Positions 55,581 through 64,000 of a DNA stretch of 64,000 bases are shown piece after piece. The notes under the pieces are model-generated. The model made no database searches and was not told the origin of the DNA. It was given only the letters and a program-made list of their open reading frames with translations. Source of the stretch: an uncultured bacterium (GTDB taxonomy: Bacteria > Pseudomonadota > Gammaproteobacteria > Burkholderiales > Burkholderiaceae_C); the NCBI GenBank assembly GCA_903928495.1, contig CAIYQZ010000003.1, positions 1 through 64,000 of the forward strand, read 5' to 3'. The translations under genes and the position numbers were made by a program. Numbering within the stretch: position 1 is the stretch's first letter; the number at the start of each line of letters is the position of its first letter.

Positions 55581-56038
55581 GCCGCGCATGATGCCAGCCT
55601 TGGCAGCTGCAGGATGGCCTCTGCATTGGAGGCCGAGCTGCAGCGGCCTGCCGCTTCGCGCCAGGGCAACCACACACAGTCGGTGTGCTCGCGCGGACTC
55701 AACACAACGGGCATGCCCGCAGGCACGGCCAGCCCAAACAGGTGTTCGGTGTTGAACACCACACCCGGTGCATAGCGTTTCCGCCACTCAGGGTAGATCT
55801 CGTACACGTTTTCAAGGTGCCAATCGGTGAGCAAGTGGCCAGGGGCATCGGTGTGCAACCCGGTTTCTTCCCAGACCTCGCGGGTGGCGGTGTGAGCCCA
55901 GGACTCGTCACGGTGGTCTTTCGAGCCGGTGACCGATTGCCAGAAGCCGGCATGGTCGGCCCGCTCCAGCAGCAGCACGTCCCACGCAGGGGTGTAGATC
56001 ACCACCAGGACGGATTCAGGAATTTTGTAGCCATCCAT
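55577..56038 (-). CDS. nudB: Dihydroneopterin triphosphate diphosphatase
   Basis: Nudix hydrolase of the folate pathway, 153 residues. It starts MDGYKIPESVLVVIYTPAWD. The Nudix box is GSKDHRDESWAHTATREVWE ending EETGL, with one extra residue in the G-to-E spacer, as in other NudB proteins. It also has FWQSVTGS and an EWRKRYAPGVVFNTEHLFGL block. It removes pyrophosphate from the folE product. The stop overlaps the start of the ybhP-like gene. Confidence 0.93.
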   Translation of the reverse strand: MDGYKIPESVLVVIYTPAWDVLLLERADHAGFWQSVTGSKDHRDESWAHTATREVWEETGLHTDAPGHLLTDWHLENVYEIYPEWRKRYAPGVVFNTEHLFGLAVPAGMPVVLSPREHTDCVWLPWREAAGRCSSASNAEAILQLPRLASCAA

Positions 56039-56062
56039 CCAATACAGAAAAGCGTTGGAGCA

Positions 56063-56362
56063 CTATTTCTTTATGAATTCAGACCACTGGCGAATGGTCT
56101 TCCACCAACCCCACAGGCGCAAACCTGCTGACAGCGTTTTGCGCGGCCGCCAGATGGCCAGCAAACCCACAGCCGCACCCACCCACAAGGGATGGTTGCG
56201 CACCCAAGCAATGCCCTGGTGCACTCGGTCTGCGGTGGACCACACGGGCTCCAACGACTGCACGCTGGACGCCAACTGCTCGCGCAAGAGTGCGGACCGC
56301 ACCAGCAAAGACTGTCGACGCTGGGCCAGCGTCAGCGTCGGGCCGGAATCTGGGGCTGACAT
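56063..56362 (-). CDS. YqjK-like membrane-associated protein
   Basis: 99 residues. An N-terminal basic helix (LTLAQRRQSLLVRSALLREQ) is followed by one TM segment (HPLWVGAAVGLLAIWRP) and a basic C-terminus. It is third in the conserved yqjD-yqjE-yqjK set, 18 bp after yqjE. The set encodes small inner-membrane proteins; YqjD binds stationary-phase ribosomes in E. coli. YqjK itself has no known activity. Confidence 0.85.
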   Translation of the reverse strand: MSAPDSGPTLTLAQRRQSLLVRSALLREQLASSVQSLEPVWSTADRVHQGIAWVRNHPLWVGAAVGLLAIWRPRKTLSAGLRLWGWWKTIRQWSEFIKK

Positions 56363-56380
56363 GGCGATTCGAGTGTGTGG

Positions 56381-56806
56381 TCAGTTGGTGCGTTGGTTGG
56401 CACCGGACAGTCGGTCACGGTCGGCCCGCAACTCTGCCACGCTGGCAGAAAAAGGGGCCGCGCTCTGGTGCAGCAGCCGCCGCACCTGCCATACCGCCAA
56501 GGCACCCACCGCCAGAAAGAGCACTGAAAATGCGGTCAGGGCCAGCAAGCGATGGCTGTCCCACAGTGCCACCGTGATCAGCACCGACAGAAACACCAAC
56601 CCCACCGCAGTGGCCACCGCCGCGACAAACAGCCAAGACAGCAGCGACACGGCGTTGTGCAGTGCGTCTCGCGCCTCGACACCCAGCAACTCGATTCGCA
56701 GCTGCAAGAGTGCCAGCCCGCCATCCACCAGCACCCGCAGGTGCTGAACGAATCTCAAGGGCGACTCGCCGCTTTTCCCGGCAGAGTCCGGTTCAGACCG
56801 GGACAT
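56381..56806 (-). CDS. yqjE: YqjE / phage holin family (DUF1469) protein
   Basis: 141 residues with an amphipathic N-terminal helix (LRVLVDGGLALLQLRIELLG) and two TM segments: LLSWLFVAAVATAVGLVFLS, then LLALTAFSVLFLAVGALAVW. The pattern LxLLRIELLGVEAR...A is the DUF1469 core. The family is labelled holin III-like by profile, but here it is chromosomal between yqjD and yqjK, not phage. Function unknown. It lies 17 bp after yqjD. Confidence 0.9.
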   Translation of the reverse strand: MSRSEPDSAGKSGESPLRFVQHLRVLVDGGLALLQLRIELLGVEARDALHNAVSLLSWLFVAAVATAVGLVFLSVLITVALWDSHRLLALTAFSVLFLAVGALAVWQVRRLLHQSAAPFSASVAELRADRDRLSGANQRTN

Positions 56807-56823
56807 TCAACGGCAAGGGCGCC

Positions 56824-57144
56824 TCAACGGCGCCCTAGCAACAGTCCAACAATCAGGCCCATGCCCGCAGCCGCCCCCACAGCCTTCCACGGGTGCTCGT
56901 GAACGTAGTCGTCGGTGGCACGCGCCACCTGTTTGGTTTTGGCCACCAAAGCCTCTTCGGCGTCGAGCAGCTTGTGACGTGCAGCGCGCAAGTTCTCCGA
57001 CATGCGCTCGCGCAGGGCAATCACTTTGGCCTCGGTGCTGCCCGACGTGGCTTGCAGCAATTCATCGGCGTCGGTAATGACTTTTTTCAAGTCGGCCACC
57101 AGCCGTTCACGGGCTTGGGCAGTGTCAATGGTCTCAGCTGTCAT
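56824..57144 (-). CDS. yqjD: DUF883 family protein (YqjD/ElaB-like)
   Basis: 106 residues. A long amphipathic helix (KKVITDADELLQATSGSTEA, LRERMSENLRAARHKLLDAE) leads to YVHEHPWKAVGAAAGMGLIV, the DUF883 signature with a glycine-zipper TM helix, ending LLLGRR. C-tail-anchored inner-membrane protein that inhibits ribosomes in stationary phase in E. coli. It is the first gene of the yqjDEK set; two hairpins lie upstream towards aspS. Confidence 0.94.
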   Translation of the reverse strand: MTAETIDTAQARERLVADLKKVITDADELLQATSGSTEAKVIALRERMSENLRAARHKLLDAEEALVAKTKQVARATDDYVHEHPWKAVGAAAGMGLIVGLLLGRR

Positions 57145-57172
57145 GTGTGCTCCCGGATGGTTGAAAAGTCGT

Positions 57173-57201
57173 GGTCAGGATAGCAGCAGCGCGTCCTGAC
57201 C
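57173..57201. terminator. Hairpin between aspS and yqjD (proximal to yqjD)
   Basis: GGTCAGGA (57173-57180) and TCCTGACC (57194-57201) form a perfect 8-bp stem; on the minus strand it is followed by ACGACTTTTC. It may be a terminator or a leader structure of yqjD. Confidence 0.4.
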
Positions 57202-57214
57202 ATCCATCTGGGGG

Positions 57215-57255
57215 CAAAAATCCATGACACAAGCCACCCTTGGGCAGCTTGTGTC
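57215..57255 (-). terminator. Probable terminator of aspS
   Basis: GACACAAGC (57226-57234) and GCTTGTGTC (57247-57255) form a perfect 9-bp stem; on the minus strand it is followed by ATGGATTTTTG. It lies just after the aspS stop. Confidence 0.55.
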
Positions 57256-57269
57256 CGGCTGGTCAGCCG

Positions 57270-59066
57270 TCAGGCGGCCTGGTTGACGTTGCGCAAGCGG
57301 ATGTGCAGTTCGCGCAACTGCTTTTCGTCCACCGGGCTGGGGGCCTGGGTCAACAGGCACTGTGCACGCTGGGTTTTGGGGAAGGCAATCACGTCGCGGA
57401 TGGACTCGGCCTTGGTCATCAGCGTGATGAGGCGGTCCAGGCCAAACGCCAAGCCACCGTGGGGAGGTGCACCGTATTGCAGCGCGTCGAGCAGGAAGCC
57501 AAACTTCTGGTCAGCGTCTTCCTTGCTGATGTTCAGCGCAGTGAACACCTTGCTTTGCACGTCGGCACGGTGAATGCGCACCGAGCCTCCGCCCAGCTCC
57601 CAACCGTTGAGCACCATGTCGTAGGCCTTGGCAATGCACTTGCCGGGGTCGGTGTCCATGTAGTCTTCGTGCCCGTCTTTGGGTGCGGTGAAGGGGTGGT
57701 GCACGGCGTTCCAGCGGCCCTCGTCTTCGTCGTGTTCGAACATGGGGAAATCCACCACCCACATGGGGGCCCAGCGGTCTTCGAAGAAGCCCTGCTTTTT
57801 GGCCAGTTCGCTGTGGCCGATCTTGATGCGAAGGGCACCGATGGCGTCGTTGACCACTTTGGCTTTGTCAGCGCCGAAGAACAGGATGTCGCCGTTCTGT
57901 GCGCCGCTGCGCTGCAGGATGGCGGCAATCGCTGCATCGTGCAGGTTTTTGACGATGGGGCTTTGCAAACCGTCACGGCCCTGGGCCACGTCGTTCACCT
58001 TGATCCAGGCCAGACCTTTGGCACCGTAGATCTTGACAAACTCGGTGTAGGCGTCGATTTCGCTGCGGCTGATGTCGCTGCCACCGGGCACGCGCAAGGC
58101 CACCACACGGCCGTTCTTGGCTTGGGCGGGTGCGCTGAACACTTTGAAGTCAACGTCGGCCATCACATCGGTCAGCTCGGTGAACTCCAACTTCACGCGC
58201 AGGTCAGGCTTATCGGAGCCGTAGCGGTGCATGGCTTCGCTGTAGGCCATCACGGGGAACTCGCCGAGGTCCACGCCCATGGTGTTCATGAACACGGTTT
58301 TGATCATGCCCTGGAACATGTCGCGGATGTCCTGCTCGGTCAGGAAGGACGTCTCGATATCGATCTGGGTAAATTCAGGCTGACGGTCGGCACGCAGGTC
58401 TTCGTCGCGGAAGCACTTGGTGATCTGGTAATAGCGGTCGTAGCCCGCCACCATCAGCAGCTGCTTGAACAGCTGGGGCGACTGGGGCAGCGCGAAAAAC
58501 TGCCCGTCGTGCACGCGGCTGGGCACCAGGTAGTCGCGCGCGCCTTCAGGCGTGCTCTTGGTGAGCATGGGGGTTTCAATGTCAATGAAACCGTTGGCGT
58601 CCAGGAACTTGCGCACCTCCATCGCCACCTTGTATCGCAGCATGAGGTTTTTCTGCATGTGCGGGCGGCGCAGGTCCAACACGCGGTGCGTCAGACGGGT
58701 GGTTTCGGACAGGTTGTCGTCGTCCATGGTGAACGGCGGCGTGACGGATGGGTTCAGCACCGTCAGTTCGTGGCACAGCACTTCGATCTTGCCGCTTTTG
58801 AGGTTGTCATTCGTGGTGCCATCCGGGCGCGCGCGGACCAAGCCTTTGACTTGCACGCAAAACTCGTTGCGCAGATCTTCGGCGGTTTGGAACATCTCCG
58901 GGCGATCGGGGTCGCAAACCACCTGAACATAACCTTCGCGATCGCGCAGATCCACAAAAATCACACCGCCATGGTCGCGACGGCGGTTGACCCAACCGCA
59001 CAGGGTCACGGTCTGGCCCAGCAGGGCTTCGGTCACAAGACCGCAATAGTGGGAGCGCATTGCCAT
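57270..59066 (-). CDS. aspS: Aspartate--tRNA(Asp/Asn) ligase
   Basis: 598 residues from [20 protein letters not shown] (ATG 59066; ATG 59060 also possible). An N-terminal OB-fold anticodon domain ([24 protein letters not shown]) precedes the class II catalytic core: motif 1 near [20 protein letters not shown], motif 2 [20 protein letters not shown], and motif 3 [17 protein letters not shown] insertion domain is present between. Many beta-proteobacteria lack AsnRS and use a non-discriminating AspRS, but discrimination cannot be judged by eye. Third in the FmdB-DUF502-aspS order; hairpins flank both ends. Confidence 0.98.
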   Translation of the reverse strand: MAMRSHYCGLVTEALLGQTVTLCGWVNRRRDHGGVIFVDLRDREGYVQVVCDPDRPEMFQTAEDLRNEFCVQVKGLVRARPDGTTNDNLKSGKIEVLCHELTVLNPSVTPPFTMDDDNLSETTRLTHRVLDLRRPHMQKNLMLRYKVAMEVRKFLDANGFIDIETPMLTKSTPEGARDYLVPSRVHDGQFFALPQSPQLFKQLLMVAGYDRYYQITKCFRDEDLRADRQPEFTQIDIETSFLTEQDIRDMFQGMIKTVFMNTMGVDLGEFPVMAYSEAMHRYGSDKPDLRVKLEFTELTDVMADVDFKVFSAPAQAKNGRVVALRVPGGSDISRSEIDAYTEFVKIYGAKGLAWIKVNDVAQGRDGLQSPIVKNLHDAAIAAILQRSGAQNGDILFFGADKAKVVNDAIGALRIKIGHSELAKKQGFFEDRWAPMWVVDFPMFEHDEDEGRWNAVHHPFTAPKDGHEDYMDTDPGKCIAKAYDMVLNGWELGGGSVRIHRADVQSKVFTALNISKEDADQKFGFLLDALQYGAPPHGGLAFGLDRLITLMTKAESIRDVIAFPKTQRAQCLLTQAPSPVDEKQLRELHIRLRNVNQAA

Positions 59067-59082
59067 GTTGTTGTCTTTCAAA

Positions 59083-59109
59083 ACAGGAAAACCAGCCCGC
59101 AACGGGCTG
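59083..59109 (-). terminator. Terminator-like hairpin between the DUF502 gene and aspS
   Basis: On the minus strand CAGCCCG, loop TTG, CGGGCTG (59109-59093), followed by GTTTTCC. It may partly end the FmdB-DUF502 transcript before aspS. Confidence 0.55.
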
Positions 59110-59113
59110 TCGA

Positions 59114-59731
59114 TCAAACGGAAGAAGGTTTGGCACCGCCGGGCACGATCACGCCCATGGACACCACGTATGTCAGCGCTTCGTCCACACTCATGGACAG
59201 CTCTGCGCAATCAGACTTTTTCACCATCACGAAATACCCACCTGTGGGGTTGGGCGTCGTCGGCACAAACACACTCACACAATCAGAGGGCAGCTTGCTG
59301 GCGACATCACCGCTGGGTGTGCCGGTCAGGAACGCGATGGTCCACATGCCTGGATGAGGCCACTGCACCAGCAGCGCCTGGCGAAACGCGTTGCCTTTTT
59401 CGGAGAACAAGGTGTCGGACACCTGCTTCACGCCCGAATAAATGGAACGGACCACCGGAATGCGGTGCAACAACGCGTGCCACCAGCTGACGAGCCTGTT
59501 GCCGACAATGTTGGACGCCAAGGCGCCGATGGACAGCACCACCGCCAGCGCAAACAGCACGCCCATCCCCGGAATGTGCCAGCCCAGCCACTGGTCGGGC
59601 TGCCAGCTGACGGGCAATATGTGCAGGGTCTTGTCCAACGTGGACACCACCCAATCGATGACCCACAGGGTGATGATCAGTGGCACCAGCACCAGCAAGC
59701 CGGAGAACAACCATTTGCGCAAAGCAGCCAT
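59114..59731 (-). CDS. DUF502 membrane protein
   Basis: 205 residues from [20 protein letters not shown] (ATG 59731). Two N-terminal TM helices ([18 protein letters not shown] and [20 protein letters not shown]) are followed by a conserved soluble part: [30 protein letters not shown] and [19 protein letters not shown]. This is the DUF502 pattern. Function unknown in bacteria; COV1-like proteins in plants share the domain. It lies 10 bp after the FmdB-type gene and before aspS, the usual beta-proteobacterial order. Confidence 0.94.
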   Translation of the reverse strand: MAALRKWLFSGLLVLVPLIITLWVIDWVVSTLDKTLHILPVSWQPDQWLGWHIPGMGVLFALAVVLSIGALASNIVGNRLVSWWHALLHRIPVVRSIYSGVKQVSDTLFSEKGNAFRQALLVQWPHPGMWTIAFLTGTPSGDVASKLPSDCVSVFVPTTPNPTGGYFVMVKKSDCAELSMSVDEALTYVVSMGVIVPGGAKPSSV

Positions 59732-59741
59732 CAGAACAATC

Positions 59742-60059
59742 TCAGTGGCACGCACAGGAGCCGCCACATGGCGTGGCAGCGGGTGCGGAGGCGCTTGCCT
59801 CAGGCGCAGCGGCAGGAGCTGACTCCCCAGCTGCAGCATCACCGCTGGCCGCTGCCGCAGTCGCAGTAGCACCGCTGCCGCCACGGAAATCGGTGGCGTA
59901 CCAGCCCGACCCCTTGAGCTGGAAACCGGCGGCAGTGAGCTGCTTGGAGAATGTCTCGGCCCCGCAATGGGGGCACGTGGTCAGAGGTGCATCTGACATC
60001 TTTTGCAAAACGTCTTTGGCATGTCCACAAGACCCGCATTTGTACGCATAAATAGGCAT
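59742..60059 (-). CDS. FmdB-type zinc ribbon protein
   Basis: 105 residues from MPIYAYKCGSCGHAKDVLQK (ATG 60059). The zinc ribbon is formed by CGSCG and CPHCG, with FSKQLTAAGFQLKGSGWYATDF as the second family block. The Ala/Gly-rich tail ends in PCGGSCACH, a further cysteine/histidine cluster. The family is a putative regulator by old annotation, with no settled role. First gene of the FmdB-DUF502-aspS run; a TATAAT box lies about 40 bp upstream. Confidence 0.93.
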   Translation of the reverse strand: MPIYAYKCGSCGHAKDVLQKMSDAPLTTCPHCGAETFSKQLTAAGFQLKGSGWYATDFRGGSGATATAAAASGDAAAGESAPAAAPEASASAPAATPCGGSCACH

Positions 60060-60097
60060 AAAGCTTGAACCCGGTGGGAAAGTCGACAAAACCGGAA

Positions 60098-60123
60098 ATT
60101 ATAGGTTGCGGGCCCCATTTCAA
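60098..60123 (-). promoter_or_regulatory. Probable promoter of the FmdB-DUF502-aspS run
   Basis: On the minus strand, TATAAT at 60103-60098 is a perfect -10. TTGAAA at 60123-60118 would be the -35, but only 14 bp apart, so the -35 assignment is doubtful. Confidence 0.45.
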
Positions 60124-60138
60124 GGCCGCAGGGCCGCG

Positions 60139-61695
60139 TCAGAGCCAGCGAAGGTGCAGATACACCTGCATGGCCAGAATGCCAGCCACGAAACCCAGCC
60201 CGGCATAGATCACGGCCTGAAGCAGGCGATTGGTGCGCCGTTGTTCCGACAACAAGGCCAGCAACTCGGCCGACGGCTCCGGGTGGGCCTGCCGTTGCAG
60301 GGCGGCGTGCAACAACCTGGGCAGTGCGGGAAGCAACTTGGCGTACTGCGGTGCTTCGGCTTTGAGTTGCTGCCACAACCTTTCAGGGCCAACTTGCTCC
60401 AGCATCCACTTTTCGAGGAATGGTTTGGCAGTGCTCCACAGGTCCAGGTCCGGATCCAACTGACGGCCCAGCCCTTCGATGTTGAGCAGGGTTTTTTGCA
60501 ACAGCACGAGCTGGGGCTGGATCTCGACATGGAAACGACGCGAGGTCTGGAACAAGCGCATCAGCACCATACCCAATGAAATTTCCTTCAAGGGCCGGTC
60601 AAAGTAAGGTTCACAAACGGCCCGGATGGCAGCCTCGAGTTCGTCCACACGTGTATCGCCGGGGACCCAACCCGATTCAATGTGCAACTCGGCCACACGC
60701 TTGTAGTCACGCTGGAAAAATGCCGTGAAATTCTGCGCCAGGTACTCTTTGTCGAACTCGGTGAGCGTACCGACGATCCCGAAATCCAGCGAGATGTAAC
60801 GACCAAACGTTTCCGGTGCCAGACTGACCTGTATGTTGCCCGGGTGCATGTCGGCGTGGAAAAAACCGTCCCGGAACACCTGGGTGAAAAACAGGGTCAC
60901 ACCGTCACGGGCCAGTTTTTTGATGTCCACACCCGCCGCGCGCAGGCGCTCGATCTGGCTGATGGGCACACCCGTCATGCGCTGCATCACCATCACATCG
61001 GCGTGGCAATAGTCCCAAACCATCTCGGGGATGAGCACCAGGTTCAGGTCCTGCATGTTGCGGCGCAGCTGGGCCGCACTCGAAGCCTCTCGCAGCAGGT
61101 CCAGTTCGTCGTGCAGGTATTTGTCAAACTCGGCCACCACTTCCCGGGGTTTGAGCCGCCGCCCATCTGCAGACAGCCGCTCCACCCAACCTGCCATCAC
61201 ACGCATCAGCCCGAGGTCTTTTTCAATGACCGGCAACATATTGGGGCGCAACACCTTGACTGCCACTTCCCGGCCAGTGGACAACACGGCAAAGTGGACC
61301 TGAGCTATGGAAGCGCTGGCGACCGGCGTGCGGTCGAACTGCGCAAACACCTGGTCAACCGGCCTTCCGAACGCGCGCTCAATGGTGGCCACGGCCACCT
61401 CGCTGGAGAAGGGAGGCACCCTGTCTTGCAAGCGGGCAAGCTCGTCAGCGATGTCCGGTGGCAATAAATCTCGCCGGGTGGACAACACCTGCCCAAACTT
61501 CACGAATATCGGCCCCAGCGACTCCAAAGCCAACCGCAAACGCTCTCCACGCGGTTGCGCCAGCTTGCGACCCATGCGGCTCAGCCGCGTCAGTCGCTGG
61601 AGCCAGGGGTGCGAAAAACTCGAGAGGACAAGCTCATCCAGCCCGTGGCGCAACACAACCCACAGAATGAAAACGCCTCGAAAAAATCGCGTCAT
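60139..61695 (-). CDS. ubiB: Ubiquinone biosynthesis regulatory ATPase/kinase UbiB
   Basis: 518 residues. ABC1/ADCK atypical kinase needed for ubiquinone synthesis. The KxGQ motif is in [20 protein letters not shown]. Then [13 protein letters not shown] (Ala-rich loop), [10 protein letters not shown] (Lys), [14 protein letters not shown] (catalytic loop) and [13 protein letters not shown] (metal-binding). The C-terminus has two TM helices ([20 protein letters not shown] region) for the inner membrane. Its start overlaps the UbiJ stop (ATGA). The order ubiE, Tim44-like, ubiJ, ubiB resembles the E. coli ubiE-ubiJ-ubiB cluster with one gene inserted. Confidence 0.97.
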   Translation of the reverse strand: MTRFFRGVFILWVVLRHGLDELVLSSFSHPWLQRLTRLSRMGRKLAQPRGERLRLALESLGPIFVKFGQVLSTRRDLLPPDIADELARLQDRVPPFSSEVAVATIERAFGRPVDQVFAQFDRTPVASASIAQVHFAVLSTGREVAVKVLRPNMLPVIEKDLGLMRVMAGWVERLSADGRRLKPREVVAEFDKYLHDELDLLREASSAAQLRRNMQDLNLVLIPEMVWDYCHADVMVMQRMTGVPISQIERLRAAGVDIKKLARDGVTLFFTQVFRDGFFHADMHPGNIQVSLAPETFGRYISLDFGIVGTLTEFDKEYLAQNFTAFFQRDYKRVAELHIESGWVPGDTRVDELEAAIRAVCEPYFDRPLKEISLGMVLMRLFQTSRRFHVEIQPQLVLLQKTLLNIEGLGRQLDPDLDLWSTAKPFLEKWMLEQVGPERLWQQLKAEAPQYAKLLPALPRLLHAALQRQAHPEPSAELLALLSEQRRTNRLLQAVIYAGLGFVAGILAMQVYLHLRWL

Positions 61696-62231
61696 GGAGA
61701 AGTGGTACGCGCCGTACCCGCCGTCACTCCGGGCGCCCAGCGTGCGACAAATGCCTTCACAGCGTCAGCGGCCAAACCGAAGGTGCGCACCAGTGTGGCG
61801 GCCGGAACGTCACCCACGAGGCGAGCGAGTTCATCTTCCAGGTCCCAGCGCAAGTTGTCCACGAGCCAGGCAACTTCAGCCGCCAGTTGCACATCTCCTT
61901 CGATGTTCACCGCAGGCTTGTCGCCTTTGATCACGGTTTGCAACACGTCGGGCAATCGGGTCTGGGTCAGTGTGACCGTGAGGTCTGACACGTGACCGGC
62001 GCGCCCCACTGTCCCCAGCGGACGCTCCAACAGTCCCGCAGGTGTTGCCATCAATGCGATGTCAAAGCGCCCCCACACCAGACGCGCCGTTTTGCCCTGT
62101 TGGCGGCGCAGCCGCTCCTGCGCCTGGGGCTCTTGGGACAACACATGGTTGATCAGCAGGACCACACGGTTCTGTATTTCGTCCACCACCCACGACGGCG
62201 GTTGAAGAACGTTGACAAGGTTTTGCAACAT
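61692..62231 (-). CDS. ubiJ: Ubiquinone biosynthesis accessory factor UbiJ (SCP2-domain)
   Basis: 179 residues from [14 protein letters not shown] (ATG 62231). An SCP2/sterol-carrier-like lipid-binding domain: [55 protein letters not shown], then [17 protein letters not shown], typical of UbiJ. It is thought to scaffold the Ubi complex and bind ubiquinone intermediates. Overlaps ubiB by 4 bp, so the two are translated together. Confidence 0.93.
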   Translation of the reverse strand: MLQNLVNVLQPPSWVVDEIQNRVVLLINHVLSQEPQAQERLRRQQGKTARLVWGRFDIALMATPAGLLERPLGTVGRAGHVSDLTVTLTQTRLPDVLQTVIKGDKPAVNIEGDVQLAAEVAWLVDNLRWDLEDELARLVGDVPAATLVRTFGLAADAVKAFVARWAPGVTAGTARTTSP

Positions 62232-62316
62232 GAGATGCCCTGAGCAAAGGCGACAAACAAAAAAATGACCGTGGCCAGCGGCGCCCCTGATCGGGGCAAA
62301 GGCCACGCAACAACGA

Positions 62317-63312
62317 TCACTGAAGGGCTTGCACCCCTGCAACGAGCCAGCCGCCTGAGCCTGCCTTGGGACGGGTGATATTCCAGACCTCGCGGAACGG
62401 GTTGGGGCCCGATGACACGTCCTCGCGGATCATGCCGGAGAACTCCACACTGGCAATATAGGCATGGTCGAGCTCTTCAATGCCCAAAAGTCGGGCCTCC
62501 AGCATCACCACCTCGGTCACGTTGGTAGCGCTGCCTGAATGCTGCTCGCGCTCGGCCAACTGCGCCTTGATCTGGGCCAGCATGTCATCGGTCATCATGG
62601 CCCGAAGGCTTGGAATGTCCGACCGGTCCCATGCGGCCTGCAGCCCGATGAAGTTGGCCTTGGACGCCTGAAGGAATGCCTCCACGTCAAAGCCCGCGGG
62701 CACGCCCCAGCCCGAAGCCCCGGACAAACCGGAACCACGCAAGGCACCCCCCGCCTGCGGCTGGGTCAGATCGCCGAAGCGGCTGGCCTCAAATCCTGTG
62801 GTGCTGCGCTCCCACGGCCGGGCAGACGCATCGTTGCCCACGTTCTGCGGGCTGTAATCACGCGGAGCAGACCCACGCCCGGAGACGCTCTGGAGGGCCA
62901 GATGATCGGCCATGCGGGGCATACCGGCCGATCGTGGTGCACGTACCCGCCACATCCACCGAACCGCGAGCGCCACCATGAGTGCGGCAAGGCCCAACAA
63001 CAGCACCTGACCAAACACATCGCCCAATCCCAGCGCTGACGCCAGCCAGGCCAGGCCAAGGCCGGCAGCCAGGCCACCCAGCATGCCGGCCCAGGGCTTG
63101 GGAGATGCTGCAGCAGCCAGCCCGGTTGCCTTGGAGGGGGTACCGGTTTCCGCCGGGTTGGCGGTCGTTGACGGCTTCGTTGCGGGCTGTGTCTGTTCGG
63201 TGACGTTACCGGATTGCTTGCCTACTGAAGCCCCGTTGGCCAGCCTTTTGGCCAACGCAGGGTCCGTGAACACAACCAGGCACAACAGAACCACAACAGA
63301 CAGCAACTTCAT
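62317..63312 (-). CDS. Tim44-like domain protein
   Basis: 331 residues from MKLLSVVVLLCLVVFTDPAL (ATG 63312). A signal peptide, then a low-complexity Thr/Pro/Ala region and two TM-like segments: MLGGLAAGLGLAWLASALGL, then VLLLGLAALMVALAVRW. The C-terminal Tim44/TIM-barrel-like lipid-binding domain has GFDVEAFLQASKANFIGLQA, WDRSDIPSLRAMMTDDMLAQ and EFSGMIREDVSSGPNPFREV. Bacterial members are membrane-linked with unknown function. Between ubiE and ubiJ on the same strand; 59 bp after the ubiE stop. Confidence 0.92.
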   Translation of the reverse strand: MKLLSVVVLLCLVVFTDPALAKRLANGASVGKQSGNVTEQTQPATKPSTTANPAETGTPSKATGLAAAASPKPWAGMLGGLAAGLGLAWLASALGLGDVFGQVLLLGLAALMVALAVRWMWRVRAPRSAGMPRMADHLALQSVSGRGSAPRDYSPQNVGNDASARPWERSTTGFEASRFGDLTQPQAGGALRGSGLSGASGWGVPAGFDVEAFLQASKANFIGLQAAWDRSDIPSLRAMMTDDMLAQIKAQLAEREQHSGSATNVTEVVMLEARLLGIEELDHAYIASVEFSGMIREDVSSGPNPFREVWNITRPKAGSGGWLVAGVQALQ

Positions 63313-63371
63313 GACGAACTCCCTGGCAGTTGACACTTCGTACACCCGCGCAACGTCGGCACCGCGACCGC

Positions 63372-64000
63372 TCAACATTTGGTCCCCACATGCAAAGCCA
63401 CCACGCCACCGGTGAGGTTGTGGACATCTACGTGGCCGAATCCAGCTGTCTTCATCATCGCTTTGAGTTCCTCTTGCGACGGGTGCATGCGGATCGACTC
63501 GGCCAGGTAACGGTAGCTGGCCTCATCATTGGCGATGAGGCCGCCGAGCTTGGGCAGCAAGTTGAAGGAATACCAGTCGTACGCCTTCTCCAGCGGCTGA
63601 GCCACACGCGAGAACTCCAGCACGAACAAACGGCCACGCGGCTTGAGAACACGGCACATCTCGGCCAGCGCCACGTCTTTGTGCGTCATGTTGCGCAAAC
63701 CGAACGCCACCGACACCAAGTCAAATTGGTTATCACCGAAAGGCAGCTTTTCAGCGTCGCACACCAACGTGGGCAGCACGACACCTTTGTTGAGCAAACG
63801 GGCCCGGCCCTCACGCAACATGGATTCATTGATGTCGGTGTGCACCACGGTACCGGTCTTGCCCACGCGGGGAGCAAAACCCAACGACAAGTCACCGGTT
63901 CCGCCCGCAATATCGAGCACCTGCATGCCCTCGCGCACATTGGCAACCGTCTGGGTGTAAGCCTTCCAGATGCGGTGCAGGCCCATGGACATCACGTCGT
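63372..64000 (-). CDS. ubiE: Ubiquinone/menaquinone methyltransferase UbiE (partial, N-terminus beyond the window)
   Basis: C-methyltransferase of the ubiquinone (and menaquinone) pathway. The visible part starts within [16 protein letters not shown] at the right edge; the family N-terminus (about 30-40 residues) is missing because the frame continues past base 64000. SAM motif: [20 protein letters not shown], then [36 protein letters not shown] and [20 protein letters not shown]. The C-terminus reads [15 protein letters not shown]. First in the direction of ubiJ and ubiB. Confidence 0.95.
   Translation of the reverse strand, partial: DVMSMGLHRIWKAYTQTVANVREGMQVLDIAGGTGDLSLGFAPRVGKTGTVVHTDINESMLREGRARLLNKGVVLPTLVCDAEKLPFGDNQFDLVSVAFGLRNMTHKDVALAEMCRVLKPRGRLFVLEFSRVAQPLEKAYDWYSFNLLPKLGGLIANDEASYRYLAESIRMHPSQEELKAMMKTAGFGHVDVHNLTGGVVALHVGTKC

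Noticed and set aside
56381-56806. Phage holin label for the YqjE-type protein
   Set aside because: There are no phage genes around it and the yqjD-yqjE-yqjK order is chromosomal; treated as a core gene.

Overview
The window is a GC-rich chromosomal segment that reads as a member of the Burkholderiales, most likely Comamonadaceae (Hydrogenophaga, Rhodoferax or Acidovorax-like). This rests on the protein families and gene orders (FmdB-DUF502-aspS, yqjD-yqjE-yqjK, DUF3460-scpA, DUF3305/DUF3306 beside a formate dehydrogenase locus) and on a dispersed ~50-bp intergenic repeat of a type I associate with that family. The assignment is from sequence reading only; no search was run.

Layout. 1-6213 is an accessory block: a type I restriction-modification operon on the minus strand in the order hsdM, hsdS, a SIR2-domain gene, hsdR (cut by the left edge). 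It lies beside the 3' end of a tRNA-Ser(CGA) gene, with a small Cys-rich open frame between. 6214-16478 is mostly housekeeping: tRNA-Ser, serS, ispH, fkpB, radC, an Smr protein, an asparaginase, a truncated haemoglobin, an FtsX-type permease, upp and fdhD.

16487-31091 is a formate dehydrogenase region. It has a TAT-target peptide, FdhA/B/C plus a lipoprotein and a small periplasmic protein; a divergent NtrC-type regulator and sensor kinase; and an accessory set (Mrp ATPase, DUF3305, DUF3306, a poly-ferredoxin and a TorD-like chaperone). FdhABC would oxidise formate in the periplasm and pass electrons to quinone, FdhD would activate the molybdenum cofactor, and TorD would chaperone the enzyme. 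31262-34889 holds a QseBC-like two-component system converging on a flavocytochrome c-like pair.

35111-64000 is core metabolism and cell biology: metG, DUF1275, DUF3460, scpA, nadB/nadA/nadC, panB/panC, gpsA-secB-grxC-yibN, gpmA, an S41 protease, a ThiF/MoeB protein, a broken yitT, a folE-BLUF-membrane-DUF429 set, nudB-ybhP-clsB, yqjDEK, FmdB-DUF502-aspS, ubiB-ubiJ, a Tim44-like protein and ubiE (cut by the right edge).

Main points of interest: (i) the SIR2 gene occupies the slot between hsdS and hsdR that the PrrC anticodon nuclease holds in the EcoprrI locus, suggesting a guard-type abortive infection system with an NADase effector; (ii) at least seven copies of a palindromic repeat, one fused in frame inside metG; (iii) an NtrC-family regulator without the GAFTGA loop or Walker B glutamate; (iv) an asparaginase with an altered active-site motif; (v) a flavocytochrome c-like flavoprotein without its second redox cysteine.
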